Assembly: GCF_001612635.1 (NCBI RefSeq)
Contig: NZ_BDAV01000013.1
Coordinates: 248,001 to 312,000, forward strand
DNA length: 64,000 nt
Reading direction: 5' to 3'
Origin: Nocardia africana NBRC 100379
GTDB lineage: Bacteria; Actinomycetota; Actinomycetes; Mycobacteriales; Mycobacteriaceae
The notes beneath the pieces are model-generated. The model was not told where the DNA came from. It saw only the letters and a program-made list of their open reading frames with translations, and made no database searches. Each line of letters opens with the position of its first letter. Position 1 is the first letter of the stretch. Below, one piece after another: positions 43,100 to 51,376 of this stretch. The translations under genes and the position numbers were made by a program.

Positions 43100-43936
43100 G
43101 TGGGACGTCACCGTAAGCAGCCGGCCACACCTGTCCGGCGCGGATCCGTTATCGCTCTGACCGGACTCGTCCCCGCGGGACTCGTCGCCGTCGGCGCCTC
43201 TGCCGCCGAGGTCAACACCGGCGAATTCACCGCCGTGGCTCTGCCGCAACACGCTCCGGACGACCCGCAGGCCGTCGACCAGCAGGCGGCGCCGGACGAA
43301 ATGATGCGCGCCGCAAAGCATCCCGGCCCGCCGATCGTGAAAACCGTTGCGCAGCCGGCAGGCCGGGTCGCCGCAGATCTGCCGCCGGGTCCGAACGGTA
43401 TGCCGGGCATCGCCTACGCCGCCTACCAGAACGCGGAACGCATTCTGGCTCAGGAGGAACCGGACTGCCATATGCCGTGGTCCGTGCTGGCCGGTATCGG
43501 ACAGGTCGAATCGCATCACGCCTACGGCAAGGCCGATTCCAAGGGCGTCGCGCTCGACCCGATCTACGGGCCCGTCCTCGACGGCAGCCTGGCGGGCAAC
43601 AACGTCGTGCACGCGACCGGTGACGATCTCGACGGCGGCATGCGGGGCTTCACCCGCGCGGTCGGCCCGATGCAGTTCCTGCCCGAGACGTGGCGCAAAT
43701 ACGCCGGAGACGGAGACGGCGACGGCATCGCCGATCCGCAGAACCTGTTCGACGCCGCCCTGACCGCGGGCAAATACCTCTGCTCGGGCGGACTCGACAT
43801 GACGGATCTGTCGCAGCAGTCCAAGGCGATCATGCGCTACAACAACTCGATGGCCTACGTCGCCAATGTGATGGCGTGGGAGGTCGCGTACCGGACGGGT
43901 GTGGCGCCCAAGCCCAGCCAGCTGCCGCGAATCTGA
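43100..43936 (+). CDS. Secreted lytic transglycosylase, short paralogue
   Basis: 278-aa SLT-family hydrolase. A signal/anchor (GSVIALTGLVPAGLVAVGASA) is followed by the catalytic domain with a Glu in GIGQVESHHAYG (about 137), RAVGPMQFLPETWRKYAGDG and AGKYLCSGGLDM. It aligns along its whole catalytic part with the upstream 500-aa gene but lacks the Pro-rich tail, so the pair arose by tandem duplication. GTG 43100 has GGAGGG about 10 bp upstream. It cleaves peptidoglycan glycan strands, giving anhydro-muropeptides. Confidence 0.87.
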   Translation: MGRHRKQPATPVRRGSVIALTGLVPAGLVAVGASAAEVNTGEFTAVALPQHAPDDPQAVDQQAAPDEMMRAAKHPGPPIVKTVAQPAGRVAADLPPGPNGMPGIAYAAYQNAERILAQEEPDCHMPWSVLAGIGQVESHHAYGKADSKGVALDPIYGPVLDGSLAGNNVVHATGDDLDGGMRGFTRAVGPMQFLPETWRKYAGDGDGDGIADPQNLFDAALTAGKYLCSGGLDMTDLSQQSKAIMRYNNSMAYVANVMAWEVAYRTGVAPKPSQLPRI

Positions 43937-43987
43937 GCCGGACGGTACCGGCCAGGCTGCCCCGAACAGCCCCGTCGCTACGGTCGC

Positions 43988-43993
43988 TAGACT
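43988..43993 (+). promoter_or_regulatory. -10 element of predicted leaderless mrp mRNA
   Basis: TAGACT, 7 bp before ATG 44001; no Shine-Dalgarno. Confidence 0.5.
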
Positions 43994-44000
43994 CACGGCT

Positions 44001-45137
44001 ATGCCAGTGGTTACGGAAACGGATGTGCGGGGCGCGCTCGCAAAGGTGGACGACCCGGAGATCCGCAAGCCGATCACCGAACTCGGCATGGTCAAGAGCG
44101 TCTCGGTCCGCGACGACAGCAGTGTGCACGTCGAGATCTATCTGACGACCGCGGCCTGCCCGCTGCGCACCAAGCTCACCGAGATGGTCACCAAGGCGGT
44201 GGCCGACGTCGCCGGCGTCGGTGCCGTGACCGTCGACCTCGATGTGATGAGCGACGAGCAGCGCACCGAACTGCGCAAGCAGCTGCGCGGCGATTCCGCC
44301 GACCCGGTGATCCCGTTCGCCCAGCCCGGGTCGCTGACCCGGGTGTACGCGGTCGCCTCCGGGAAGGGCGGCGTCGGAAAATCGAGTGTCACCGTGAATC
44401 TCGCGGCCGCTCTCGCCGCGCGCGGCCTGTCGGTCGGCGTGCTGGACGCCGATATCTACGGCCATTCCGTCCCGCGCATGCTCGGCACGGACCAGCGGCC
44501 CACGCAGGTCGAGCGGATGATCATGCCGCCGGTTGCCCACGACGTGAAGGTCATCTCGATCGCCATGTTCACCCAGGGCAACACCCCGGTGGTCTGGCGC
44601 GGCCCGATGCTGCACCGGGCGCTGCAGCAGTTCCTGGCCGACGTCTTCTGGGGCGATCTGGACGTGCTGCTGCTGGACCTGCCGCCCGGCACCGGTGACG
44701 TCGCGATCTCCATCGCCCAGCTCATTCCGAATGCCGAGATCCTGGTGGTGACCACGCCGCAGCCTGCCGCCGCCGAGGTCGCCGAACGGGCCGGGGCGAT
44801 CGCCCTGCAGACCCGGCAGCGCATCGCCGGCGTCGTGGAGAACATGTCGTGGCTGGATCTGCCCGACGGGTCCCGCATGGAGCTCTACGGTGCGGGCGGC
44901 GGCCAGGCCGTCGCCGACCGGCTCACCCGCGCGGTCGGCGCCGAGGTGCCGCTGCTCGGCCAGATCCCGATCACCCAGGAGTTGCGCGAGGCCGGTGACG
45001 AGGGCACGCCGATCGTGCTGAGCGAGCCGGAAAATCCTGCGGCACAAGCGCTTCGAGGGATCGCCGACAAATTGGCGGTGCGCCGCCGCGGCCTGGCGGG
45101 CATGTCGCTGGGCATCGACACCACCCGGCACCTGTAA
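44001..45137 (+). CDS. mrp: Mrp/NBP35-type iron-sulfur carrier ATPase
   Basis: 378-aa Mrp protein. The N-terminal DUF59/MIP18 domain (LAKVDDPEIRKPITELGMV, about 1-95) precedes a P-loop NTPase with a deviant Walker A GKGGVGKSS (about 121-129), DADIYGHSVPRMLG and DLPPGTGDV. The usual C-terminal CxxC that holds the cluster in many Mrp proteins is not visible; the corresponding region reads VENMSWLDLPDG, as in some actinobacterial members. It corresponds to Rv1229c. It assembles or delivers Fe-S clusters in the cytosol. Confidence 0.9.
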   Translation: MPVVTETDVRGALAKVDDPEIRKPITELGMVKSVSVRDDSSVHVEIYLTTAACPLRTKLTEMVTKAVADVAGVGAVTVDLDVMSDEQRTELRKQLRGDSADPVIPFAQPGSLTRVYAVASGKGGVGKSSVTVNLAAALAARGLSVGVLDADIYGHSVPRMLGTDQRPTQVERMIMPPVAHDVKVISIAMFTQGNTPVVWRGPMLHRALQQFLADVFWGDLDVLLLDLPPGTGDVAISIAQLIPNAEILVVTTPQPAAAEVAERAGAIALQTRQRIAGVVENMSWLDLPDGSRMELYGAGGGQAVADRLTRAVGAEVPLLGQIPITQELREAGDEGTPIVLSEPENPAAQALRGIADKLAVRRRGLAGMSLGIDTTRHL

Positions 45138-45187
45138 GGCGGCGCCGGCCCACCACAGCTGCCGAGATCGCTGTCGGTGTCGCCACC

Positions 45188-45193
45188 TAAGCT
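45188..45193 (+). promoter_or_regulatory. -10 element of predicted leaderless mRNA
   Basis: TAAGCT, 6 bp before ATG 45200. Confidence 0.4.
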
Positions 45194-45199
45194 CGACCT

Positions 45200-46576
45200 A
45201 TGCTCACGCTGCTGTTGTACGTGCTCATCGTCGGCTTGGTGGCCGCGTTGCTGTTCCTGGTGGCCAGTGCGGTGTTCGGGCGCGGGGAGGAATTGGGGCC
45301 GCTGCCGGAGGGGACGACGGTGACGGTGCTGCCCGCCGCGGGGATTCGCGGATCGGATGTGCGCGCGTTGCGGTTCCAGCAGGTGTTCCGGGGGTACAAG
45401 GCGGGCGAGGTCGACTGGGCGCTGAGCCGATTGGCCGCGCGGATCGACGAACTGGAACTGCAGCTCGAGCGCAGCCGCGGCGCCTCCCCCGCCGCCGGAG
45501 AACCGGAAACCGCACCGGCGCAACCGAATACGGGAACCACGCTCCCTCCCACGGACACTCCTCCGCCCGCCGCCAACGGCACGGCGACCAACTTCAGCAC
45601 CGGCACCTTCTTCGGCGGCGCCACCTTCCCCGGTCCCGGCGGCGCGACTTTCAACGGCCTCGGCGGACCCGCTTCGGCTGGACCGGGCAACCCGGCCGCC
45701 GGCGGCACGACCTTCGGCGGTCCGGGCGGCACGATCCCCAGCAGCCTCGGCGGACCGACCTCCGCCGGACCGAATAGCCCCGCTATAGGCGGCTCCGCGT
45801 TCGGCGGTTCCGGCGCAGCGACTCCCAACGGCCTGGGCGGACCGAGTTCGGCCGGTCCGGGTAGCCCAGATGTCGGTGGCATCTCCTTCGCCGGTTCCGG
45901 CGGCACGCCGCCCTACAGTCTCGGCGGACCGACGCCCGCTGGTCCGAGTAGCCCGGCTGTCGGCAGCACGAGCGCCCAGACTGCCGCGGGACCGGTTGAC
46001 AGCTCCGGCACCGGCTCGACCCCTGCCACCGGCTTCGCCCACGGCACCGGCTTCACACCCGGGATGGGTTCCATCGCCGGCACGGGCTTCACGTCGGCCG
46101 AGGGCTTCGGATCGGGGCCGCCGAGCGGCACCGCCTTCCCGGCGGCCGGCCAACCGGCGAACGGATACGCACCGGCCACCGGCACCGCCCCGGCCGTCCC
46201 AGGCCCCGGCACCACGCCCACCGGGTCCACTGCCGCTGAGCCAGGCGGTCGGGCCCACGGCCCACTCGGTTCTGTCGCCGCACCGGCCGACGCCACCGCG
46301 CAGGCGGCGGGACCGGGCTCCGTCGAGCCGGGCACCGCCCCGCAGGGTTCCGCCGGGAACGACGGTGTGGCGTCGACCGATCGGCCGACGACCGTCCGCC
46401 CAGCCGAGTCGGAGACCGCGACCGAGCCGGGAGCGGCCGGAACCACCGGTGACATCGCCGCCCCCGGGCCGGACTCGGCGACCGGATTCGCCCCGGCGAC
46501 GGAGGCACCCACGACCGGGTGGGCGCCGCCGCCGTTACCGGGAGACCCTCCTTCGGCCGCCGGAGGACTTCGATGA
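45200..46576 (+). CDS. Membrane-anchored DivIVA-like protein with Gly/Pro repeats (Rv1209-like)
   Basis: 458-aa protein. It has one N-terminal transmembrane helix (LTLLLYVLIVGLVAALLFLV), then a DivIVA-type motif (VRALRFQQVFRGYKAGEVDWALSRLAARIDELELQL, about 50-90). The remaining about 360 residues are low-complexity Gly/Pro/Ser/Thr, including four 29-residue tandem repeats. M. tuberculosis Rv1209 has the same helix-DivIVA start but is much shorter. The stop overlaps the tagA start (ATGA), as in Rv1209-tagA. A role in cell-pole or wall organisation is possible; unproven. Confidence 0.8.
   Translation: MLTLLLYVLIVGLVAALLFLVASAVFGRGEELGPLPEGTTVTVLPAAGIRGSDVRALRFQQVFRGYKAGEVDWALSRLAARIDELELQLERSRGASPAAGEPETAPAQPNTGTTLPPTDTPPPAANGTATNFSTGTFFGGATFPGPGGATFNGLGGPASAGPGNPAAGGTTFGGPGGTIPSSLGGPTSAGPNSPAIGGSAFGGSGAATPNGLGGPSSAGPGSPDVGGISFAGSGGTPPYSLGGPTPAGPSSPAVGSTSAQTAAGPVDSSGTGSTPATGFAHGTGFTPGMGSIAGTGFTSAEGFGSGPPSGTAFPAAGQPANGYAPATGTAPAVPGPGTTPTGSTAAEPGGRAHGPLGSVAAPADATAQAAGPGSVEPGTAPQGSAGNDGVASTDRPTTVRPAESETATEPGAAGTTGDIAAPGPDSATGFAPATEAPTTGWAPPPLPGDPPSAAGGLR
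45626..45973 (+). repeat. Four 87-bp coding tandem repeats (29 aa each)
   Basis: Units begin at 45626, 45713, 45800 and 45887. The pattern is F-x-G-x-G-G-x5-LGGP-x-SAGP-x2-P-x2-GG-x2. The copies have diverged at the DNA level but keep exact length. Confidence 0.85.
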
Positions 46577-47145
46577 GCGTCGAGGCGGTCGTGGACGACG
46601 GGAAGGTGCGCTGCGGCTGGTCGCAGTCCTCGCAGCTCTACCGGGATTACCACGACACCGAATGGGGCCGGCCGCTGCACGGGGACGACGCGCTGTTCGA
46701 GCGCATGTGTCTCGAGGCGTTCCAGTCGGGGCTGTCCTGGATCACGATCCTGCGCAAACGGCCGGCCTTCCGGGCAGCCTTCGCCGGATTCGCCATCGAC
46801 CGGGTGGCCGAATTCGGGGACGACGATGTGGAGCGACTCCTGGCCGATCCAGGCATCGTGCGCAATCGCGCCAAAATCCTGGCCTGTGTCGCCAATGCCC
46901 GGGTTGCGCGGGAGCTGAGCCCCGGGCTGGACGAGTTGCTCTGGTCGTTCGCACCGCCCGCTCGCCCGCGCCCGCGCGCCCTGTCCGACGTGCCCGCCGT
47001 CACACCCGAATCCGTCGCTCTCGCAAGAGAACTCAAGAAGCGCGGGTTCCGGTTCGTAGGTCCGACCACGGCCTACGCATTGATGCAGGCGACCGGAATG
47101 GTGGACGACCATCTGGCCGATTGCTGGGTCGATCTGCGGCGTTGA
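46573..47145 (+). CDS. tagA: DNA-3-methyladenine glycosylase I
   Basis: 190-aa base-excision repair enzyme removing 3-methyladenine. It carries the TagA-type text: an N-terminal Cys (VRCGW), YHDTEWGRPLHGDD, FQSGLSWITILRKR with a catalytic Glu upstream (LFERMCLEAFQ), FVGPTTAYALMQATGMVDDH and a C-terminal ADCW. The Cys and His residues form the structural zinc site. ATG 46573 overlaps the upstream stop and has GGAGG 7 bp before it. It corresponds to Rv1210. Confidence 0.93.
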   Translation: MSVEAVVDDGKVRCGWSQSSQLYRDYHDTEWGRPLHGDDALFERMCLEAFQSGLSWITILRKRPAFRAAFAGFAIDRVAEFGDDDVERLLADPGIVRNRAKILACVANARVARELSPGLDELLWSFAPPARPRPRALSDVPAVTPESVALARELKKRGFRFVGPTTAYALMQATGMVDDHLADCWVDLRR

Positions 47146-47324
47146 TCGCGCGCCACGCCGGTCGGTTTTCGAACTCAGGTACCCGGCCGGTTCGCTGATA
47201 AGGAAGAATAGGCGTGGTGCAGCCCACCGGACACGCCTGTCGGGTCCGGCGGCTGCCTGTTGGTGACAACACATTAGTTCCGAGAAGTGCGCAGCAGACC
47301 GCGCGGATCTGGAGGGAGCAGAGG

Positions 47325-47492
47325 ATGGCGGCCATGAAGCCCCGCACCGGGGACGGTCCCCTCGAGGCAACCAAGGAAGGGCGTGGAATCGTCATGCGGG
47401 TTCCACTCGAGGGTGGCGGGCGTTTGGTCGTCGAGCTCACGCCGGAGGAAGCGGCAGCTCTCGGTAAAGAGCTCACCGCGGTGACCAGCTAG
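47325..47492 (+). CDS. DUF3117 small conserved protein (Rv1211-like)
   Basis: 55-aa protein nearly invariant in actinobacteria: MAAMKPRTGDGPLEATKEG, then GGGRLVVELTPEEAAALG. ATG 47325 has GGAGGG 8 bp upstream; an open frame reaches back to 47214 but its sequence is not conserved text. Function unknown. It is linked to tagA as in M. tuberculosis Rv1210-Rv1211 and followed by a strong terminator. Confidence 0.88.
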   Translation: MAAMKPRTGDGPLEATKEGRGIVMRVPLEGGGRLVVELTPEEAAALGKELTAVTS

Positions 47493-47547
47493 CCGCTCGA
47501 CCCAACGAAATACACCGGTGATCAAATTGCCGGCGCGAACCCGCGCG

Positions 47548-47581
47548 CGCAGATCCGGCCGGGTCACCGGCCGGATCTGCG
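47548..47581 (+). terminator. Terminator after the DUF3117 gene
   Basis: Perfect 15-bp stem with a GTCA tetraloop (arms 47548-47562 and 47567-47581). Confidence 0.8.
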
Positions 47582-47633
47582 GCCGTCACACCGGCTTCGG
47601 CGACCGGGCAGCCGCACGTGCCGGGCAGATCCC

Positions 47634-48536
47634 ATGACCGGGCCCGACCGCGGCACGCGCCGGGCGACACCCGGCACGACACCGGAGCCGTCCACAGTCC
47701 ACGCCTCGCCCCTGGCCGCGATCGCCTCCGCGGTGGCCTGCCCGGAATGCCGTGCGGGTGTCGAGCTTCGGGATCGCCGCCTGGTGTGTGAATCGGGCCA
47801 CAGCTTCGACCTCGCCAAACAGGGGTACGTCAGTCTGCTGACCGGCGCGGCCACCAAGATGACCGGCGATACCGCGGACATGCTGGACGCCCGGGCGCGA
47901 TTCCAGAGCGCCGGCCATTTCGACCCGATCGCGCGCGCGACGGCCGACGCCGTCGCGGACGGCGCACCGACCGGCACGATTCTCGAAATCGGCGCCGGCA
48001 CCGGGTACTACCTGGCGGCCGGGCTGGCGGCGGCGCCCGCCGCCCACGGCATCGCACTCGACGTCTCGAAACCGGCGGCGCGCCGGGCCGCTCGCGCCCA
48101 CCCGCGTGCGGCATCGATCCTCGCCGACGTCTGGCGGGGGCTGCCGATCCGGGACCGTGCACTCGACCGGGTGCTGTGTGTATTCGCGCCCCGCAATCCG
48201 GCCGAGGTCGCGCGGGTGCTGCGTCCCGGCGGCACCTTCGTCGTGGTCACCCCCACCCCGCGGCACCTCGGCGAACTCATCGCCCCGCTCGGCATGGTGG
48301 GCGTGCAGGCGGACAAGGACGAACGCCTGACCGATGCCCTGTCCGCCGATTTCCGTTGCACCGGAAGCGTCACGGTGGAGTACGACATGACCCTGGACCA
48401 CGCGTCGATCGCGAATGTGGTCGGTATGGGCCCGTCCGCGCACCACGCCGCCGAATCCCGGGGCGATCTGATCGCCGCCCTGCCGGAGACGATGCCGGTC
48501 ACCGCCTCGGTCACGGTCACGGTCTACCAGCGCTGA
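47634..48536 (+). CDS. RlmA-type 23S rRNA (guanine-N1)-methyltransferase
   Basis: 300-aa SAM methyltransferase. The N-terminal zinc ribbon (ACPECRAGVELRDRRLVCESGHSF: three Cys and a His) precedes KQGYVSLL and DTADMLDARARF, both typical of RlmA. The SAM motif is ILEIGAGTGYYLA (about 120), and a late Asn-free motif IV reads VFAPRNPAEVARVLRPGG. RlmA enzymes methylate G745 or G748 of 23S rRNA; the actinobacterial type (RlmA-II/TlrB-like) can confer macrolide tolerance. ATG 47634 lacks a clear Shine-Dalgarno. Confidence 0.85.
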   Translation: MTGPDRGTRRATPGTTPEPSTVHASPLAAIASAVACPECRAGVELRDRRLVCESGHSFDLAKQGYVSLLTGAATKMTGDTADMLDARARFQSAGHFDPIARATADAVADGAPTGTILEIGAGTGYYLAAGLAAAPAAHGIALDVSKPAARRAARAHPRAASILADVWRGLPIRDRALDRVLCVFAPRNPAEVARVLRPGGTFVVVTPTPRHLGELIAPLGMVGVQADKDERLTDALSADFRCTGSVTVEYDMTLDHASIANVVGMGPSAHHAAESRGDLIAALPETMPVTASVTVTVYQR

Positions 48537-48593
48537 TCGTTCTCGCCGACTAGATCCACCGGATGTCCGACCGGTCGGCCGATCCCCCGGCCC

Positions 48594-49463
48594 TCAGCGG
48601 AAGAATGCCGCCACCCGCTCCCGGTCGGCATAGACATAGATCTCCGCGATGCGACCACCGGTCACCGTGAAGGCGAGCAGCACCCCGGGCTGCCCGTCGA
48701 AGCCGATCACCGCTCCGGCGGCACCGTTCACCAGTACCGGCCGCACATCCGAGGACGGCCGGGCGAACAGCAGAGCGCGGGTGGCCGTGTCGCCAGGGCC
48801 GTGGATTTCCCAGCCGCCTCCCGCACCGGCGTCGGCACGCAGCACGATCTCCGGGTCCAACCGCGCCACCAGAGCCTCGAAGTCGCCGCGGCGGGCGGCC
48901 GCGAAGAATGCCTCCACCACCGCACGCTGATCAGCGAGTTCACCGTCGGGAGTCGGTGCGGTCCGCAGCCGACGCCGCGCGCGACTGGCCAATTGGCGTG
49001 TGGCGGCGGGGGTCCGGTCCAACAGTGTGGCGATGCGATCGAACGGCACCGCGAAGCTGTCGTGCAGGACGAAGGCGATACGTTCGGCAGGATCCAGCTG
49101 TGACAGCACCATTTGCATCGCCAGCCCCACCGAATCCGCCAGCAGCGCTTGCTCTTCCGGCGCCGCGGGACCATCGGCGGCGACGAGCAGCGGATCGGGC
49201 AGCCGGGTGCCGCTCGGATGTTCCGGCCGAGACCTTCGATGACGCAACAGATCCAGGCAGGTGTGCGCCACGGCCGTGCTGAGCCAGGCGTCGAGATTGC
49301 CGACCGCGCGGGGCGGGCTGCGATGCACGCGCAGCCAGGTCTCCTGAACGGCATCCTCGGCATCGGTCGCCGAACCGAGGATGTGGTGCGCGAGCGCCCG
49401 GAATCGCGGCCGCTGTTCGTGCAGCCGTTGCAGGGCCTGTTCGCGCTCGCTCACACCGGTCAC
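48594..49463 (-). CDS. ECF sigma factor with SnoaL-like C-terminal domain (SigJ/ECF41-like)
   Basis: 289-aa sigma factor. It has region 2 (RFRALAHHILGSATDAEDAVQETWLRV, about 20-80), region 4 (LDPAERIAFVLHDSFAVPFDRIATLLDRTPAATRQLASRARRRL, about 120-165) and a SnoaL/NTF2-like domain (about 175-289) in place of a separate anti-sigma factor. This is the ECF41/SigJ layout, in which the fused domain controls activity. GTG 49463 (or GTG 49454) is the start. The divergent DoxX-like gene is a likely target; four 15-bp repeats lie between. Confidence 0.85.
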   Translation of the reverse strand: MTGVSEREQALQRLHEQRPRFRALAHHILGSATDAEDAVQETWLRVHRSPPRAVGNLDAWLSTAVAHTCLDLLRHRRSRPEHPSGTRLPDPLLVAADGPAAPEEQALLADSVGLAMQMVLSQLDPAERIAFVLHDSFAVPFDRIATLLDRTPAATRQLASRARRRLRTAPTPDGELADQRAVVEAFFAAARRGDFEALVARLDPEIVLRADAGAGGGWEIHGPGDTATRALLFARPSSDVRPVLVNGAAGAVIGFDGQPGVLLAFTVTGGRIAEIYVYADRERVAAFFR

Positions 49464-49485
49464 ATCCTCGCCACGCGCTACGCCG

Positions 49486-49540
49486 TATCAGTGCGGCCGT
49501 TATCAGTGCGGCCGTTATCAGTGCGGCCGTTATCAGTGCG
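49486..49540. repeat. Four 15-bp tandem repeats between sigma factor and DoxX-like gene
   Basis: TATCAGTGCG recurs at 49486, 49501, 49516 and 49531, with period exactly 15 bp (unit TATCAGTGCGGCCGT). It fills the divergent intergenic region 23-77 bp upstream of the sigma start codon. No spacers, so not a CRISPR array. Confidence 0.85.
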
Positions 49541-49571
49541 ACCACTCACCCTAACCAGCCAGGAGGCAGCC

Positions 49572-50072
49572 ATGCGTAGTCTTTCCCGCTCCGCGCCGGC
49601 CGGTACGACCATGTCCGCCGGCACCAGCGGACGTCTTTTCCGCCGCGACCGCCCACCCGTGCTCGCTCTCGCCGACGGCCGCTACCGCACCGTCGGCTAT
49701 CGGGTCGCGACCGCCGTCATCGTCGCCGAGGCCGGGATGGGCGGCGTCTGGGATCTCGCCCGCATCCCGTTCGTGACCGATGTGGTGACCCACCTCGGGT
49801 ACCCACGCTATTTCCTGGTGCTGCTCGGCGTGTGGAAGATCCCGGCCGCGATCGTGCTGGCCGCTCCCCGGCTCCCGCTGTGCAAGGAATGGGCATATGC
49901 CGGAACGTTTTTCGTCTACACCGGCGCGATCGCCTCACATCTGATCACCGGCTATGCGCGCTCGGAGGTGGCGGTGTTGAGCGCCATGACCCTGCTGACC
50001 GTCACGTCGTGGGCGCTGCGGCCCGCCGACCGCTGCCTGCCCGGTCGTCAGCCCTTGCGGATGCGGTCGTAG
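49572..50072 (+). CDS. DoxX-like integral membrane protein
   Basis: 166-aa protein with four hydrophobic segments after a 40-residue basic N-terminus (VGYRVATAVIVAEAGMGGVWDL; YFLVLLGVWKIPAAIVLAAP; AYAGTFFVYTGAIASHLITG; VLSAMTLLTVTSWAL). The motif GYPRYFLVLLGVWKIPAA is typical of the DoxX-like group often paired with ECF41-type sigma factors. AGGAGG stands 5 bp before ATG 49572. Its last 25 bp overlap the 3' end of the opposite-strand glycosyltransferase gene. Possibly a redox-related membrane function; unproven. Confidence 0.78.
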   Translation: MRSLSRSAPAGTTMSAGTSGRLFRRDRPPVLALADGRYRTVGYRVATAVIVAEAGMGGVWDLARIPFVTDVVTHLGYPRYFLVLLGVWKIPAAIVLAAPRLPLCKEWAYAGTFFVYTGAIASHLITGYARSEVAVLSAMTLLTVTSWALRPADRCLPGRQPLRMRS

Positions 50073-51271
50073 AGATCGGTGGTGCGGGCGGCGACCTGGG
50101 CCCAGCTGAATTCGGCCGTCGCGCGTGCGCGGCCGGCCGCCCCGAAACGCGCTGCGGTCTCCGCGTCACCGGCAAGGTCGTTGACCAGGCCGGCGAGGTC
50201 TCGTTCGAAGTCGCGCGGCGCCTGCGGGTCGTAATGCGCCAGCCGCCCGGTCTCCCCGTCGGCGACCACCTCCGGGATACCGCCGACATCCGAGGCGACC
50301 ACCGCGGTGCCGCAGGCCATCGCCTCCAGATTCACGATCCCGAGCGGCTCGTACACCGAGGGGCAGATGAAAACACTTGCGGCGGAGAGGATCTGGCGCA
50401 CCTGCTCGGTCGGCAACATATCGCGGACCCAGAACACCCCGCCGCGCGTCGCCGCGAGTTCGCGCACCGCCGCTGCCGCCTCGGCCTCCAGTTGCGGCGT
50501 ATCCGGTGCGCCGGCGCACAGCACCAGCTGGATCCCCGGGTCGATGTCGCGCGCCGCGGCGAGCAGGTGGGCGACCCCTTTCTGCCGGGTGATGCGGCCG
50601 ACGAACGCGGCGATCGGCGCATCGTCGCGAACCCCCAGTTCGGCGAGCACATCGCGGGCCTCGGGCACCGGCCCGCCCGGGAACCAGGCCCGGGTGTCGA
50701 TCCCGTTGTGCACCACGTGTACTCGCGCGGGGTCGACGGTCGGGTAGGCATCGAGGACGTCGCGGCGCATGCCCTCGCTGACCGCGATCACCGCATCGGC
50801 ATTCTCCATCGCGGTCCGCTCCGACCACGACGACAACCGGTAGCCGCCGCCCAGCTGTTCGGCCTTCCAGGGCCGGCGCGGTTCCAGCGAATGCGCGGTC
50901 AGGACGTGCGGGATGCCGTACAGACTCGCGGCCAGATGCCCGCCGAGCCCGGTGTACCAGGTGTGGGAGTGAACCACGTCGACAGCGCCGACGGCATCGG
51001 CCATGCGCAGCTGCGCCGACATCATCTGCAGGGCGGAATTGGCGGCGTAGAGCATCGGATCCGGCTGATGCACCACCGCATCGCCGCGTTCGGCGCCCAT
51101 ACAGTGCACCGTCACGTCGCACAACCGGCGCAACTGCGGGACCAGCTCGGTCACATGTACTCCGGCCCCGCCGTACACCTCGGGGGGATATTCGCGGGTC
51201 AACATCGCGACCCGGAGCCGGTCGGGGTCGGCAGGCGATATCGGCTCGCGGCCGCCATCCGCGAAACTCAC
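50048..51271 (-). CDS. glgM: GT4 glycosyltransferase GlgM/GlgA (ADP-glucose-dependent)
   Basis: 407-aa GT-B enzyme with MLTREYPPEVYGGAGVHV at the start (glycine loop), IHSHTWYTG-like SHTWYTGLGGHLA, GRITRQKGVAHLLAA (donor-site Lys) and CPSVYEPLGIVNLEAMACG (Glu-rich EX7E donor motif). In mycobacteria the homologue Rv1212c makes maltose-1-phosphate from ADP-glucose and glucose-1-phosphate for alpha-glucan synthesis. GTG 51271 lies 6 bp after a TAGGTT -10, so probably leaderless. It is divergent from glgC, which makes its ADP-glucose. Confidence 0.9.
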   Translation of the reverse strand: MSFADGGREPISPADPDRLRVAMLTREYPPEVYGGAGVHVTELVPQLRRLCDVTVHCMGAERGDAVVHQPDPMLYAANSALQMMSAQLRMADAVGAVDVVHSHTWYTGLGGHLAASLYGIPHVLTAHSLEPRRPWKAEQLGGGYRLSSWSERTAMENADAVIAVSEGMRRDVLDAYPTVDPARVHVVHNGIDTRAWFPGGPVPEARDVLAELGVRDDAPIAAFVGRITRQKGVAHLLAAARDIDPGIQLVLCAGAPDTPQLEAEAAAAVRELAATRGGVFWVRDMLPTEQVRQILSAASVFICPSVYEPLGIVNLEAMACGTAVVASDVGGIPEVVADGETGRLAHYDPQAPRDFERDLAGLVNDLAGDAETAARFGAAGRARATAEFSWAQVAARTTDLYDRIRKG

Positions 51272-51277
51272 CGGTCC

Positions 51278-51369
51278 AACCTAATCGGTGTGCCCCCGCC
51301 CCACCACACCTGCCCGGCCACGCCGGAGTGAACCGGCATCGGACACGCCGTGGACTGGGACGGTAGGTT
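51278..51369. promoter_or_regulatory. Divergent promoters of glgM and glgC
   Basis: Both genes have the same -10, TAGGTT: on the minus strand at 51283-51278, 6 bp before GTG 51271, and on the plus strand at 51364-51369, 7 bp before GTG 51377. Neither start has a Shine-Dalgarno, so both mRNAs should be leaderless. Confidence 0.6.
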
Positions 51370-51376
51370 GAATTCC

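Noticed and set aside
45870..47198. 442-aa Arg/Pro-rich frame over the DivIVA repeats and tagA
   Set aside because: Spans two unrelated real genes in another frame; composition artefact.
47214..47324. N-terminal extension of the DUF3117 protein
   Set aside because: In frame but not conserved text; ATG 47325 has GGAGGG at proper spacing and gives the family's standard 55 residues.
49486..49540. CRISPR-like array
   Set aside because: The 15-bp units are head-to-tail without spacers and no cas genes are present; treated as tandem promoter repeats.
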